From positions 1 to 50,106 of the forward strand of contig NZ_LSOF01000008.1 of assembly GCF_001592875.1 (NCBI RefSeq): a stretch of DNA of 50,106 bases, given 5' to 3'. Positions 20,233-29,878 of the stretch are shown piece after piece (position 1 is the first letter of the stretch; the number at the start of each line of letters is the position of its first letter). Under the pieces are notes generated by a model that was given only the letters and a program-made list of their open reading frames with translations, searched no databases and had not been told where the DNA came from. Source of the stretch: Pseudomonas sp. BMS12. GTDB lineage: Bacteria; Pseudomonadota; Gammaproteobacteria; Pseudomonadales; Pseudomonadaceae. The position numbers and the translations under genes were made by a program.

Positions 20233-22113
20233 ATGCGAATCCTGCGCCGTGCTCTAACTCTGATCCTGTTGCTCGCCCTAGGCGTGCTCGCGGTCGTTCT
20301 CTACTACATCGCACGGCCCAACCTTCCGCTGTTCGACAAGCCGCAGCAGGTGCATTACCTCGACCAGTGGAGCGAACAGGAGCGCCAGACCTACTACTAC
20401 ACCCCTCAGGGCACCACGGTGAAAGGCCTGCACTACGACTGGTTCACCGCCCTGGAGCTGCCCTTCTCCCAGGATAAATTCGCCGCCCCCGACTACCTGG
20501 CGCGTTTCGGCTTCCTTACCGATCCGCAGCAACAGGCCAGCGAACGCAATCCCGGCAACCTGCCGGTAGGTTTCGCCCGCCACCCGGACGAGGAAACCGG
20601 TGCGCAATATCTGGATATCACCTGTTCCGCCTGCCACAGCGGCGAGCTGCGCTACCAGGGCCAGGCGGTGCGCATCGACGGCGGCGCCGCTCTGCACTCG
20701 CTGGCCTCCACCGTACCGACGCTCAAGGGCGGCAGCTTTGGCCAGGCGCTGGGCATGAGCATGGCCTTCACCTATTACAACCCGATCAAGTTCCGCCGCT
20801 TTGCCAAGAACGTGCTGGGCGACAACTACGACCAGGGCAAGGAGCAACTGCGCGAAGAGTTCAAGGCCGTGCTCGACCGCCTGCTCGGCACCGCCTTCAA
20901 TGACTGGCATCTGGGGCTCTATCCCACCGAGGAAGGCTTCGGCCGTACCGACGCCTTCGGCCGTATCGCCAACAGCGTGTTCGGCGACGCCATCGACCCG
21001 AGCAACTACCGGGTGGCCAACGCCCCGGTCAGTTATCCGCAGGTGTGGGATATCTGGAAATTCGACTGGGTACAGTGGAACGGCTCGGCCATGCAGCCAA
21101 TGGCCCGCAACATTGGCGAGGCGCTGGGCGTCGGCGCCACCCTGCATCTGTTCGACGAAAACGGCAGCCCGATGACGGAAAGCGAACGCTACCCTTCCAG
21201 CGTGCGCCTGCGCGACCTGTACACCCTGGAAGAGACGCTCAAACAGCTGAAACCACCGACCTGGCCGGAAGAAGTATTCGGCAAGGTCGACCTGGAGCTG
21301 GCCAGCGAGGGCCGTGCCCTGTTCGCCGAGAATTGCGCCTACTGCCACGCGCCCAACCCGGTACCACGCGACCAGCGTCTGGCGCCGGCCCGTGACCCGG
21401 AATGGCACATGCGCATCGTGCCAACCCGCATCATCGGCACCGATCCGACCACCGCCAACAACATCGCCGATCACCGTTTCGATATCCGCAAGCTCGGCTG
21501 GCAGAAGGCCGAACTGGCCAATCTGGACGTCAAGCTGTTCGGCACCAACCTGGACGAAGTGGACTTCGCCAGCATTTCCAGCGCCAAGGGCCTGGCCTAC
21601 GTCACGGCCTACGTGGAAAACCGCGCCTATCGGGATGCCGGCATCCAACCGCGCGAGCGCTGGCGCATGGACGGCTACGGCCTGGCCATCGGCGTGCAGG
21701 AAAAACGCGGCTACAAGGCCCGCCCGCTCAACGGTATCTGGGCCACCCCACCCTTCCTGCACAACGGCTCGGTGCCCAACCTGTTCCAGTTGCTGTCGCC
21801 GGTCGTCGAGCGCGACACCAGCTTCTGGGTTGGCAACTTCGAGTACGACCCCAAGCGCGCAGGTTTCCTCACCGAAGAGTTCCAGGGTGGCTTCCTGTTC
21901 GACACCAGCGTGACCGGCAACGGCAACCGTGGTCACGAGTTCCGCGATGGCTGCCGCAATGAAGGCGTGATCGGTCGCTATCTGGAACCCCAGGAGCGCT
22001 ATGCGCTGATCGAGTATCTCAAGGTGATGGGCGACGAGCGCCTGGAAAGCCAGCTCAAACCGGCCGAGAGCCGCCCCTGGACACCCGGCCCCAGCTGCCA
22101 GAACAACAATTAA
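20233..22113 (+). CDS. Membrane-anchored dihaem cytochrome, RoxA/peroxidase-like
   Basis: 626-residue protein anchored by an N-terminal span (about 8-26), the rest presumably periplasmic. It has two c-type haem sites: CSACH (131-135) and CAYCH (368-372). The second half carries GYKARPLNGIWATPPFLHNGSVPNLFQLL, the signature of the dihaem peroxidase superfamily branch that contains rubber oxygenase RoxA. Members cleave or oxidise unsaturated substrates or peroxides; the actual substrate here is unknown. A catalase-fold gene follows after 12 bases, so the two probably act together. Confidence 0.82.
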   Translation: MRILRRALTLILLLALGVLAVVLYYIARPNLPLFDKPQQVHYLDQWSEQERQTYYYTPQGTTVKGLHYDWFTALELPFSQDKFAAPDYLARFGFLTDPQQQASERNPGNLPVGFARHPDEETGAQYLDITCSACHSGELRYQGQAVRIDGGAALHSLASTVPTLKGGSFGQALGMSMAFTYYNPIKFRRFAKNVLGDNYDQGKEQLREEFKAVLDRLLGTAFNDWHLGLYPTEEGFGRTDAFGRIANSVFGDAIDPSNYRVANAPVSYPQVWDIWKFDWVQWNGSAMQPMARNIGEALGVGATLHLFDENGSPMTESERYPSSVRLRDLYTLEETLKQLKPPTWPEEVFGKVDLELASEGRALFAENCAYCHAPNPVPRDQRLAPARDPEWHMRIVPTRIIGTDPTTANNIADHRFDIRKLGWQKAELANLDVKLFGTNLDEVDFASISSAKGLAYVTAYVENRAYRDAGIQPRERWRMDGYGLAIGVQEKRGYKARPLNGIWATPPFLHNGSVPNLFQLLSPVVERDTSFWVGNFEYDPKRAGFLTEEFQGGFLFDTSVTGNGNRGHEFRDGCRNEGVIGRYLEPQERYALIEYLKVMGDERLESQLKPAESRPWTPGPSCQNNN

Positions 22114-22125
22114 GGATAAAACGTC

Positions 22126-23271
22126 ATGTTCAAGCGCTTCTGGCTCTGGCTCGGTCGTCTACTGGGCAAGCTGCTGTTGACCCTGCTGATAGTCGGCCTG
22201 CTCGGCTGGGGCCTGGGCGAGGCCTACTACGGCTGGAAGTTCTCCGGCCCGGTTGCCGCCGAAGAGGAAATCCCCACGGCCGAAGCGGCCCTGACCCAGA
22301 CCATCATCGAAGACGCCATTCGCGTCGTCGAACAGCATCGCGACAACACCCGCGTACTGCGCGACGCCCACGCCAAGGCCCACGGCTGCGTGAAGGCCCA
22401 GGTCAGCGTACTGCCCGACCTCGACCCGAACCTGCGCCAGGGTGTGTTCAGTGAGCCGGGCAAGACCTGGCAAGCCTGGATGCGCCTATCCAACGGCAAC
22501 GCCTATCCGCAGTTCGACCGCGCCCGCGACGCTCGCGGCATGGCCATCAAGCTGCTCGACGTGCCTGGCGACAAGCTGCTCAGCAGCAAGGCCACGGCCG
22601 GCAATCAGGACTTCGTGATGTTCAACAATCCGAACTTCTTCGTTCGCGATGTGGCCGAGTACAAACAGAACTTCGCCGCCCAGGCCGACGGCAAGAAGGT
22701 GCTGGCGTTCTTCCCCAGCTGGGACCCGCGCACCTGGGAGATTCGCCACCTGATCATCGCCCTGAAGACCCTGAGCCCGGCACCGGAGTCCCCGGTAGCC
22801 ACCACCTACAACTCGATCGCGCCGTTCAAATACGGCCCGCACAACATCAAGTACCGGGTCATCCCCGACCCAAGCAGCTGCCCGACCTATCAGCTGCCCG
22901 AACAGAACGAGAACCTGCCCAACTTCCTGCGCAGCGCGCTATACCAGCAGCTGTCGCTGGACCGCGTGCCGGCCTGTTTCGCCCTCCAGGTGCAGCTGCA
23001 GAATCCGAGCTACTACATGCCCATCGAGGACCCCAGCGTGGAATGGAGCGAGGACATCTCGCCGTTCCAGACGGTGGCGACCATCAAGGTGCCGGCCCAG
23101 GACTTCGATAGCCGCGAGCAGAACCTGTTCTGCGACAACCTCTCCTTCAACCCCTGGCATGCCTTGCCGGAGCACCGTCCGATCGGAGGCATCAACCGCC
23201 TGCGCAAGGCGGTGTACGAAGCCGTCAGCGTCTACCGCCACCAACGCAACGACGCGCCGCAGGCGCACTGA
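22126..23271 (+). CDS. Membrane-anchored catalase-like haem protein
   Basis: 381 residues with an N-terminal membrane span (about 10-30) and a periplasmic domain of the catalase fold. It shows RDAHAKAHGCVKAQV (distal histidine region), then WMRLSNGNAYPQFDRARDARGMAIKLLDVPGDK and DFVMFNNPNFFVRD, as in small SrpA/catalase-related proteins. It is shorter than true catalases and lacks their C-terminal part, so peroxidase, allene-oxide-synthase-like or fatty-acid-peroxide chemistry is as likely as H2O2 dismutation. It is cotranscribed with the RoxA-like cytochrome. Confidence 0.8.
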   Translation: MFKRFWLWLGRLLGKLLLTLLIVGLLGWGLGEAYYGWKFSGPVAAEEEIPTAEAALTQTIIEDAIRVVEQHRDNTRVLRDAHAKAHGCVKAQVSVLPDLDPNLRQGVFSEPGKTWQAWMRLSNGNAYPQFDRARDARGMAIKLLDVPGDKLLSSKATAGNQDFVMFNNPNFFVRDVAEYKQNFAAQADGKKVLAFFPSWDPRTWEIRHLIIALKTLSPAPESPVATTYNSIAPFKYGPHNIKYRVIPDPSSCPTYQLPEQNENLPNFLRSALYQQLSLDRVPACFALQVQLQNPSYYMPIEDPSVEWSEDISPFQTVATIKVPAQDFDSREQNLFCDNLSFNPWHALPEHRPIGGINRLRKAVYEAVSVYRHQRNDAPQAH

Positions 23272-23277
23272 AACGAC

Positions 23278-23299
23278 AAGGCCGCCCGAGGGCGGCCTT
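23278..23299 (+). terminator. Stem-loop after the catalase-like gene
   Basis: AAGGCCGCCC (23278-23287) pairs with GGGCGGCCTT (23290-23299). The T-run is weak (TTGCTGCTTCT), but the stem is strong and lies just after the stop codon, between convergent genes. Confidence 0.65.
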
Positions 23300-23333
23300 G
23301 CTGCTTCTATAGACGGATACAGCGCCGAGTACG

Positions 23334-23873
23334 TCAGTCTTCCAGGCGCGGGAAACGACTGGCGATAGCGTCACCCGTGGCACAAGTCTCTGCCGTGCCC
23401 TGACGCAGACACAGGGCGATCAGGCGCGGGAAAGCGCCCATATCGAACCAGTAACGGGTGCCGGCCGGCAGCGAGATCAAGTCTCCCCTCTCACACAGCA
23501 CGGCGTATACGTAGTCGCCGACATGCAGATTGACCAAGCCACGGCCTGCCACGAACCAATAGGCTTCGGAATCGCCATTGCACTGTTCCTCCAGCACCGA
23601 GGCAGCAACTTCTTCCTGATAGCTTCGCGCCGTGTCCAGACTGACCACATCGAGGACGCTGTAGCCCCGCTCACTCATCAGCTCATCCAGCTGCGCGCCC
23701 AAGGCCTCTAGCACCTGCTCACGGCTGGAACCGGGTTGAACGGGCGTGCTGCCCGAGCAACGCTCGAAAGCCACGCCGACCGAGGCCAGCGTCGCGGCAA
23801 TGTCTTCGCCATGGGTCAGCAGTTTGTCCGGCACATCCGGGTTGGAATGGTGGTAAACGCTCAGGCTGCTCAT
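23334..23873 (-). CDS. mtnD: Acireductone dioxygenase homologue lacking metal ligands
   Basis: 179 residues, full-length and clearly of the acireductone dioxygenase (ARD) cupin family: [20 protein letters not shown] start, FVAGRGLVNLHVGDYVYAVL core and DIASRFPRLED end. Known ARDs bind Fe or Ni through His-x-His-x3-x-Glu plus a later His (EEHRHGEDE and GTKHWF in P. aeruginosa, from memory). Here those stretches read EEQCNGDSE and GTRYWF, so His97, His99 and His141 are Gln, Asn and Tyr; only Glu103 remains. Methionine-salvage activity is therefore unlikely. The ATG at 23873 follows AAGGA by 7 bases. mtnB and mtnC, neighbours in P. aeruginosa, are absent. Confidence 0.85.
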   Translation of the reverse strand: MSSLSVYHHSNPDVPDKLLTHGEDIAATLASVGVAFERCSGSTPVQPGSSREQVLEALGAQLDELMSERGYSVLDVVSLDTARSYQEEVAASVLEEQCNGDSEAYWFVAGRGLVNLHVGDYVYAVLCERGDLISLPAGTRYWFDMGAFPRLIALCLRQGTAETCATGDAIASRFPRLED

Positions 23874-25042
23874 GGGCATGTCCTTGTCAGGTTCGGTTCG
23901 GCGGGCAGGCGGGTGGCAATGATAAAGGTCGCGAGCAGCGCGGCCAAACTGGCGATGGCGAAGGTCCAGCTCGGCCCCAGGCTCTTCCAGCTATAGCCGG
24001 CATACAACGCACCCAGCGCCCCACCGATACCGGCCAGTGCCGCGTACAGTGCCTGGCCCTGGCCCTGCTGGTTGGCACCGAAGCTGCGTTGGACGAAATG
24101 GATCGCCGCCGCATGGAAGCTGCCGAAGGTCGCGGCATGCAGCAATTGGGCGAACAGCAGCACACCCAGATGATCGGCCAGGTTGCCCAGCAACAGCCAG
24201 CGCAGCGCCGCCAGCAGGAAGCTGGCAGCCAGCACCTGGCGCAGGGAGAAACGCGCCAGGATGCGTGCCATGAACAGGAACAGCACGATTTCCGCCAATA
24301 CCCCCAGCGCCCATAGCAGGCCGATCACCGCACGGCTGTAGTCCAGCGCCTCCAGGTGAATGCTGAGGAAGGTGTAATACGGCCCGTGAGACACCTGCAT
24401 CAGCCCCACGCACAGGTAGAAGGCCAGCACGCCGGGGCGGCGCAGCTGAGCGAGGAAACCGCCCTCGCCCGCGCCGTTGTCACGCGCGACCGGCGTGGCA
24501 TTGGGCACCCAGAAACTGCTCAGGGCGATGCCCGCGATGATCAGCAGCAAGACCCAGGGATACAGCCCCAGGCTATGGTGCTGGAACAACCAGCCGAGGC
24601 CGACCACGGTGAGGATGAAGCCGATCGAGCCCCACAGACGAATCTGGCTGTAACGCGCACTCTGCTCGCGCAGATGGGCCAGGGTGATGACCTCGAACTG
24701 CGGCAGCACCGCGTGCCAGAAGAAGGCGTGCAGGGCCATCACCAGCGCCAGCCAGGCGTAGCTCTGGTCGACGAAGATCAGGCTCAGGCTGAGGAAGGTA
24801 CACACCGCGCCGAAGCGCACGATGCGCAGGCGCTGGCCGCTACGGTCACCGAGCCAGCCCCACAGGTTGGGCGCCACGCAGCGCATCAGCATGGGGATGG
24901 CCACCAGCTCGCCGATGCGTGCCGGGGAAAAGCCGAGGTAGTCGAAATACAGCGCCAGGAAGGGCGCCGTGGCGCCCAGCAAGGCGAAGTAGAACAGGTA
25001 GAAGCCGGACAGCCGCCAGTAAGGCAGCGGCGTGCCCGTCAC
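23870..25042 (-). CDS. MFS transporter (PA1682-like)
   Basis: 390-residue inner-membrane carrier with about 12 hydrophobic spans and the [25 protein letters not shown] region followed by a [12 protein letters not shown] loop (motif A). It belongs to the nucleoside:H+ symporter/HcaT-like part of the MFS; the substrate is unknown. Its start overlaps the aroC stop by 4 bases and its end reaches the start of the ARD homologue, so aroC, the carrier and the ARD gene form one leftward unit. Confidence 0.85.
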   Translation of the reverse strand: MTGTPLPYWRLSGFYLFYFALLGATAPFLALYFDYLGFSPARIGELVAIPMLMRCVAPNLWGWLGDRSGQRLRIVRFGAVCTFLSLSLIFVDQSYAWLALVMALHAFFWHAVLPQFEVITLAHLREQSARYSQIRLWGSIGFILTVVGLGWLFQHHSLGLYPWVLLLIIAGIALSSFWVPNATPVARDNGAGEGGFLAQLRRPGVLAFYLCVGLMQVSHGPYYTFLSIHLEALDYSRAVIGLLWALGVLAEIVLFLFMARILARFSLRQVLAASFLLAALRWLLLGNLADHLGVLLFAQLLHAATFGSFHAAAIHFVQRSFGANQQGQGQALYAALAGIGGALGALYAGYSWKSLGPSWTFAIASLAALLATFIIATRLPAEPNLTRTCP

Positions 25043-26130
25043 AGCTGACCGAGCACCGGTGTGCCGACACTGACCTCGGCATTCTGCCCGCGGTGACGCA
25101 GCAGATGGTCGAGCAGCACGATGGCCATCATCGCCTCGGCAATCGGCGTGGCGCGGATGCCGACGCAGGGGTCATGACGGCCCTTGGTGATCAGTTCCAC
25201 CGGGTTGCCGTCGACGTCGATGGAGCGCCCCGGCGTGGTGATGCTGGAAGTCGGCTTGAGCGCCAGGTGGGCGATGATCGGCTGACCGCTGGAAATGCCG
25301 CCGAGGATGCCGCCGGCGTTGTTCGACAGGAAACCTTCGGGAGTCAGCTCGTCGCGGTGCTCGGTGCCGCGCTGGGCCACGCTGGCGAAGCCGGCACCGA
25401 TTTCCACGCCCTTGACCGCGTTGATGCTCATCAATGCATGGGCCAGGTCGGCGTCCAGGCGGTCGAAGATCGGCTCACCCAGACCCGGCATCACGCCTTC
25501 GGCGACCACGCTGATCTTGGCGCCGACCGAATCCTGGTCGCGACGCAGCTGGTCCATATAGGCCTCCAGCTCCGGCACCTTGTCCGGGTCGGGACTGAAG
25601 AAAGCGTTCTGTTCGACGCTGTCCCAGGTCTTGAACGGGATCTCGATCGGGCCCAACTGGCTCATGTAGCCACGCACCTGGATGCCCAGGCCGGCCAGTA
25701 CCTTCTTGGCGATGGCGCCAGCGGCCACGCGCATGGCGGTCTCGCGCGCCGAGCTGCGGCCGCCGCCACGGTAGTCACGGATGCCGTACTTGTGGTGGTA
25801 GGTGTAGTCGGCGTGGGCCGGGCGGAACAGATCCTTGATCGCCGAGTAGTCCTTGGACTTCTGGTCGGTGTTGCGGATCAGCAGGCCGATCGGGCAGCCG
25901 GTGGTCTTGCCCTCGAACACCCCGGAGAGGATTTCGACTTCGTCGTCTTCCTGGCGCTGGGTGGTATGGCGGCTGGTGCCCGGCTTGCGACGGTCGAGGT
26001 CGCGCTGCAGGTCGTCCAGGGACAGCTCGATGCCCGGCGGGCAACCATCGACTATGGCAACCAGGGCCGGGCCATGGCTTTCGCCAGCGGTGGTGACGGT
26101 GAACAGCTTGCCGTAGGTATTGCCGGACAT
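25039..26130 (-). CDS. aroC: Chorismate synthase
   Basis: Last enzyme of the shikimate pathway, turning EPSP into chorismate with reduced FMN. The 363 residues begin [20 protein letters not shown] and carry the family signatures [19 protein letters not shown] and [23 protein letters not shown], plus the C-terminal [18 protein letters not shown]. The length is normal. It is first in a leftward operon with the MFS carrier. Confidence 0.97.
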   Translation of the reverse strand: MSGNTYGKLFTVTTAGESHGPALVAIVDGCPPGIELSLDDLQRDLDRRKPGTSRHTTQRQEDDEVEILSGVFEGKTTGCPIGLLIRNTDQKSKDYSAIKDLFRPAHADYTYHHKYGIRDYRGGGRSSARETAMRVAAGAIAKKVLAGLGIQVRGYMSQLGPIEIPFKTWDSVEQNAFFSPDPDKVPELEAYMDQLRRDQDSVGAKISVVAEGVMPGLGEPIFDRLDADLAHALMSINAVKGVEIGAGFASVAQRGTEHRDELTPEGFLSNNAGGILGGISSGQPIIAHLALKPTSSITTPGRSIDVDGNPVELITKGRHDPCVGIRATPIAEAMMAIVLLDHLLRHRGQNAEVSVGTPVLGQL

Positions 26131-26279
26131 GCAGGGCGCTCCGCGAAATCTGCCTCGAACAAAGGTCGGCGAGTATACCCCCGGCGCCCAGCCAGTTCAC
26201 CTGCAGCGGGTAAATGGCTAGCCTGAAGTTGTGCAGAACCCTGCCGATAATGCCTGCAAGTATGCTTAAGGACGCCGCG

Positions 26280-27062
26280 ATGACGGAAACCGACGCCCAG
26301 CCCCCCGAAGACCAAGCCGAACAGGCGCCACAGCCGCATCCCTGGGAAAACCTGGCCGCGGAGCAGTTCCAGCTGTTGCGCCTGGCCCCCTTGCCGGCAG
26401 ATCGCAGCACCGGCTTGCGCCCGCTGCGTTTCGTGCGCCTTGGGCGTGCCGAGCGTCACAGCGACGAGCAGAGTCTGTTGCGCCTCAACGTAGAGCTACC
26501 GGGCCAGCGCCTGCGCCGCGAGCAGAATCTGCTGGAGGTATGGGTCGACCACCGCAACCGCGAGGTTCGTTTCGGCGCCGACAAGGGCTTTCAGGTCGAG
26601 CCCGTCAATCGCGGCCTGGGCCGCTTCCTGATGGCCCAGGGCATCGCCTGGGCGCGTCAGCGCTGGGGCAGCTACACGGTGGAAGGCGGCGCCCTGGCGA
26701 TCAAGGACGTGCTCAGCGAGGATGCCCGCCAGCGCCGCGATCACTTCCTGCGCATCCAGGGCTTCGCGGTGGACTACCAGGATCTGGCCCAGGTCAAGGC
26801 CAGCTACAGCGCAGCCCGGGTCAGCAACCTCAACCCGGAATGGAACCACGACAAGGTCCAGCTGCTCGACCTGCTGGAGTGCGGCGCGATGCTGCAGCAG
26901 GCCGATCAGAACCTGCACGAGCAGCAGGTGAAGATCACCAAGCTGGAGCAGCGCATAGGCATACTCAAGCGCGAGGACAGCGGCCTGCGCTTCACCATCG
27001 CCTGCCTGGTAGCGCTGGCGCTGTTCCAGGCGGGCCTGCTGATCTGGATCGCCACGCGCTAG
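26280..27062 (+). CDS. Conserved hypothetical protein with coiled coil and C-terminal anchor
   Basis: 260 residues. No known domain recognised. The middle (LEVWVDHRNREVRFGADKGFQVEPVNRGLGRFLMAQGI) reads as a compact alpha/beta fold. About residues 200-235 form a heptad-rich coiled coil (DQNLHEQQVKITKLEQRIGILK), and the last ~22 residues are a membrane span, giving a tail-anchored protein facing the cytoplasm. The ATG at 26280 follows AGGAC by 6 bases. Position between aroC and prmB matches the P. aeruginosa PA1678-PA1681 neighbourhood, as I recall it. Confidence 0.75.
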   Translation: MTETDAQPPEDQAEQAPQPHPWENLAAEQFQLLRLAPLPADRSTGLRPLRFVRLGRAERHSDEQSLLRLNVELPGQRLRREQNLLEVWVDHRNREVRFGADKGFQVEPVNRGLGRFLMAQGIAWARQRWGSYTVEGGALAIKDVLSEDARQRRDHFLRIQGFAVDYQDLAQVKASYSAARVSNLNPEWNHDKVQLLDLLECGAMLQQADQNLHEQQVKITKLEQRIGILKREDSGLRFTIACLVALALFQAGLLIWIATR

Positions 27063-27128
27063 CCAACCAAGGAAGCGCGAAGAGGTTTAGCGCAGGCTAG
27101 CGAGCAGCACTCGCGCCCAGGGAGCGCC

Positions 27129-28052
27129 TCAGCCCTTGACCCGCGAACGGAACAGCTCTTGGTGCTCGCGGCACTGTGCGGCGGCCAGCAGGAAGACGCC
27201 GTGGCCACCCTGCTCGAACTCCAGCCAGGTGAAATCCACTTCCGGGTATAGCGCCTCGACGTGTACCTGGCTGTTGCCCACCTCGACGATCAGCAGCCCC
27301 TTTTCGGTCAGGTGGTCGGCGGCTTCGGCCAGCATGCGTCGCACCAGGTCCAGGCCGTCGTCGCCACAGGCCAGTCCCAGTTCGGGCTCGTGCTGGTATT
27401 CGGCCGGCATGTCGGCGAAATCCTCGGCATCCACATAGGGCGGGTTGGACACGATCAGGTCGAAGCGCTGCCCCGGCAATCCGGCGAAGCCGTCACCCTG
27501 CACCGTGTACACCCGCTCTTCCAGCTCATGCCGTTCGATGTTGTGGTTGGCCACTTCCAGGGCATCGAAGGACAGGTCGCCCAGCACCACCTCGGCCTCG
27601 GGAAAGGCATAGGCGCAGGCGATGCCGATGCAGCCCGAGCCGGTACACAGGTCGAGAATGCGCGCCGGTGTGGCCGGCAGCCAGGGTTCGAAGCCCTGGC
27701 CGATCAACTCGGCGATGGGCGAGCGCGGCACCAGCACGCGCTCGTCGACCAGAAATGGCAGGCCGCAAAACCAGGCCTCGCCAATCAGGTAGGCGGTCGG
27801 CACCCGCTCCTCGATACGCCGGCGGATCAGCTCCAGCAGGTGCTGCTGCTCGTCCTCCTCCAGACGGCAATCGAGGTAGCTATCGGCGATCTCGAACGGC
27901 AGATGCAGAGCCCCCAGCACCAGCTGGCGGGCATCGTCCCAGGCATTGTCGGTGCCGTGACCGAAGAACAGACCGGCCTCGTGAAAGCGGCTGACGGACC
28001 AGCGGATATGGTCGCGCAGAGTGCGCAGGCGGGATGGAAACACGGAGGACAC
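27129..28052 (-). CDS. prmB: 50S ribosomal protein L3 N5-glutamine methyltransferase
   Basis: SAM-dependent methyltransferase that modifies a glutamine in ribosomal protein L3 during 50S assembly. The 307 residues show [20 protein letters not shown] (SAM-binding motif I), [13 protein letters not shown], and the catalytic NPPYVD that grips the target amide. The long helical N-terminal domain (about residues 1-90) and the [16 protein letters not shown] segment distinguish PrmB from PrmC. It is a single-gene unit. Confidence 0.95.
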   Translation of the reverse strand: MSSVFPSRLRTLRDHIRWSVSRFHEAGLFFGHGTDNAWDDARQLVLGALHLPFEIADSYLDCRLEEDEQQHLLELIRRRIEERVPTAYLIGEAWFCGLPFLVDERVLVPRSPIAELIGQGFEPWLPATPARILDLCTGSGCIGIACAYAFPEAEVVLGDLSFDALEVANHNIERHELEERVYTVQGDGFAGLPGQRFDLIVSNPPYVDAEDFADMPAEYQHEPELGLACGDDGLDLVRRMLAEAADHLTEKGLLIVEVGNSQVHVEALYPEVDFTWLEFEQGGHGVFLLAAAQCREHQELFRSRVKG

Positions 28053-28154
28053 CTCGAAAAAACGATGCGCGATTCTAGCCGGAACCGCGCAAAAGGTTCA
28101 CAGATGGCTCTGGCAAGCAGAGAATAGACGCATCACCGTTACAGGAGCCCAGCC

Positions 28155-28748
28155 ATGTCCGCCCCGAAAACCCTGTTCCAATTGCTCGGACGCGGTTATG
28201 CCCCTGCCACCTTGAGCAAGGCGACCCTGCTGGTCATCGACGCCCAGGAGGAGTACCGCAGCGGTACCCTGCAGTTGCCGGACGTGGAGTCGGCCATCGC
28301 GGAGATCACCACCCTGCTGCATGCCGCACGCAACTGCGGCGCCCCCGTGGTGCATGTCCGCCACCTGGGGATTCCCGGCGGTCTGCTCGACCCTCAGGGC
28401 CCACGCGGCAACTTCATCGAAGGCCTGGCACCACTGCCGGGCGAAGCGCTGATCGAGAAACGCCTGCCCAACGCCTTCGCCGGCACCGACCTGCATGAAC
28501 GCCTGCAGGAGCGAGGCCATCTGGACCTGATCATCTGCGGCTTCATGACCCATTCCAGCGTCAGCACCACGGTGCGCGCTGCCAAGGACCATGGCTACCG
28601 CTGCACCCTGGTGGATGCCGCCTGTGCCACCCGCGACCTACCCTACGACGGCGACCTGATCCCGGCGCGCGACCTGCACCGCATGACCCTGGCCGCGCTG
28701 GCCGACAACTATGCGATGGTGGTTCCCCAGGCCCACGCCCTGATCTAG
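28155..28748 (+). CDS. Isochorismatase-family hydrolase with Ser at the Cys position
   Basis: 197-residue Rossmann-like protein of the cysteine hydrolase superfamily. Asp29 (LLVIDAQEE) and Lys102 (IEKRLPNAF) of the catalytic triad are present, but the nucleophile segment reads GFMTHSSVSTTVRAA, so position 135, normally Cys in THxCV, is Ser. Either it uses a different chemistry, as isochorismatases without the Cys do, or this is a subfamily trait. It is divergent from prmB, with no operon partner. Confidence 0.8.
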   Translation: MSAPKTLFQLLGRGYAPATLSKATLLVIDAQEEYRSGTLQLPDVESAIAEITTLLHAARNCGAPVVHVRHLGIPGGLLDPQGPRGNFIEGLAPLPGEALIEKRLPNAFAGTDLHERLQERGHLDLIICGFMTHSSVSTTVRAAKDHGYRCTLVDAACATRDLPYDGDLIPARDLHRMTLAALADNYAMVVPQAHALI

Positions 28749-28851
28749 GCGTAACCCGCGCACCGCGGAACCACCTCACAGCTATGGCCGCCGGCCGGAA
28801 CCCTCCGGGCCGAGCCGGGTCATAGCGCCGATACGCCAAGAGGAAATCGGG

Positions 28852-29181
28852 ATGAAGTGGTCCGACGATGGTTTCAACGCACGCCGCCTGCGCCCCCGCG
28901 GCCCCTCCTGCTGGCACTGGCGCCTGCTGGCCGCTATTGCCGCCCTGTTCGCCGCCGGCGGCGTATTGCTGAGCATGGCCGGCGCCGCCACCCTGCTCGG
29001 CCGCCCGCCTGCCCTCGGCCCGCTGAACGACAGTGTCGGTGCAGCCATCGTCCTGCTGCTGTTCGGCCTCTTCCTGCTGTGGGGCGGCATCAATGTCTGG
29101 CGCCGCTGCCGTCGGCGTCTGCGCCGAGGGCATGGCGACGGCCTGAGCCTGTCGCCGCGACTGCTGAAAAAGCGCGGCTGA
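28852..29181 (+). CDS. Small two-span membrane protein, hypothetical
   Basis: 109 residues with two hydrophobic segments (about 23-48 and 64-82) and an Arg-rich C-terminal tail (WRRCRRRLRRG) that should lie in the cytoplasm. AGGAAA precedes the ATG by 6 bases. No family recognised. It ends 35 bases before the Smr gene. Confidence 0.6.
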   Translation: MKWSDDGFNARRLRPRGPSCWHWRLLAAIAALFAAGGVLLSMAGAATLLGRPPALGPLNDSVGAAIVLLLFGLFLLWGGINVWRRCRRRLRRGHGDGLSLSPRLLKKRG

Positions 29182-29216
29182 AATCGGTAAACTCGCCTCT
29201 ATCCGTGGAGGCCTTC

Positions 29217-29774
29217 ATGCAAGACGACGATTTTTCCCTGTTCCAGTCCGCCGTGCGCGGGGTCAAGCCCATCCGTCACGACCGCGCCGACACCGGCAAA
29301 CCCAAGAGCGATCGCAAGCGCCTCGACACCCTGCGCCAGGCGGCGACGGTAAAGACCGGCGAGGTCAAGGTCGACGGTCTGTCCGACCAGTTCGTCATCG
29401 ACGTGGGCGCCGAAGACGAACTGTATTGGGCCCGCGACGGCGTGCAGGACGGCCAGATGCGCAAGCTCAAGGCCGGCCAGGTGCCCTTCGAAGGCAGCCT
29501 GGACCTGCATGGCATGAGCGTGGAGAAAGCCCGCGAAATCCTCTGGGACTTCTTCGCCGAGGCCGCACGCATGGAAGTGCGCTGCGCCCGCGTCACCCAT
29601 GGCAAGGCGGTACGCAGCGACGGCAAGCGACCGATGATCAAGAGCCACGTCAATACCTGGCTGCGCCAACATCCGCAGGTGCTTGGCTTTACCTCCTGCC
29701 TGCCTCGGCATGGTGGCACCGGCGCGGTCTACGTGCTGCTCAAACGCACCATGCTCGACGGCCGCGACGAGTAG
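29217..29774 (+). CDS. Smr-domain protein (SmrA-like)
   Basis: 185 residues. The C-terminal ~85 carry an Smr (small MutS-related) domain: SLDLHGMSVEKAREILWDFF, THGKAVRSDGKRPMIKSHVNTWL and RHGGTGAVYVLL. The LDLHG and HGxG-type motifs mark a nuclease/nucleic acid binding fold. The N-terminal part is charged and flexible. Length and arrangement resemble E. coli SmrA (YdaL), a nicking endonuclease in vitro. GGAGG sits 5 bases before the ATG at 29217; the frame is open much further upstream only by chance. Confidence 0.88.
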   Translation: MQDDDFSLFQSAVRGVKPIRHDRADTGKPKSDRKRLDTLRQAATVKTGEVKVDGLSDQFVIDVGAEDELYWARDGVQDGQMRKLKAGQVPFEGSLDLHGMSVEKAREILWDFFAEAARMEVRCARVTHGKAVRSDGKRPMIKSHVNTWLRQHPQVLGFTSCLPRHGGTGAVYVLLKRTMLDGRDE

Positions 29775-29878
29775 CCACGACCGAATAAGCACACGCTACT
29801 GGCGCACACTGCCCTTGCCAGCCGCACGGCCGCGCCCTACCCTGCGCCCCTGTGCATCTACACCCCACAGGAAGACCC

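Noticed and set aside
20278..21936. 552-codon minus-strand open frame
   Set aside because: Antisense of the dihaem cytochrome gene, which has clear haem motifs and codon bias; composition is typical of a shadow frame.
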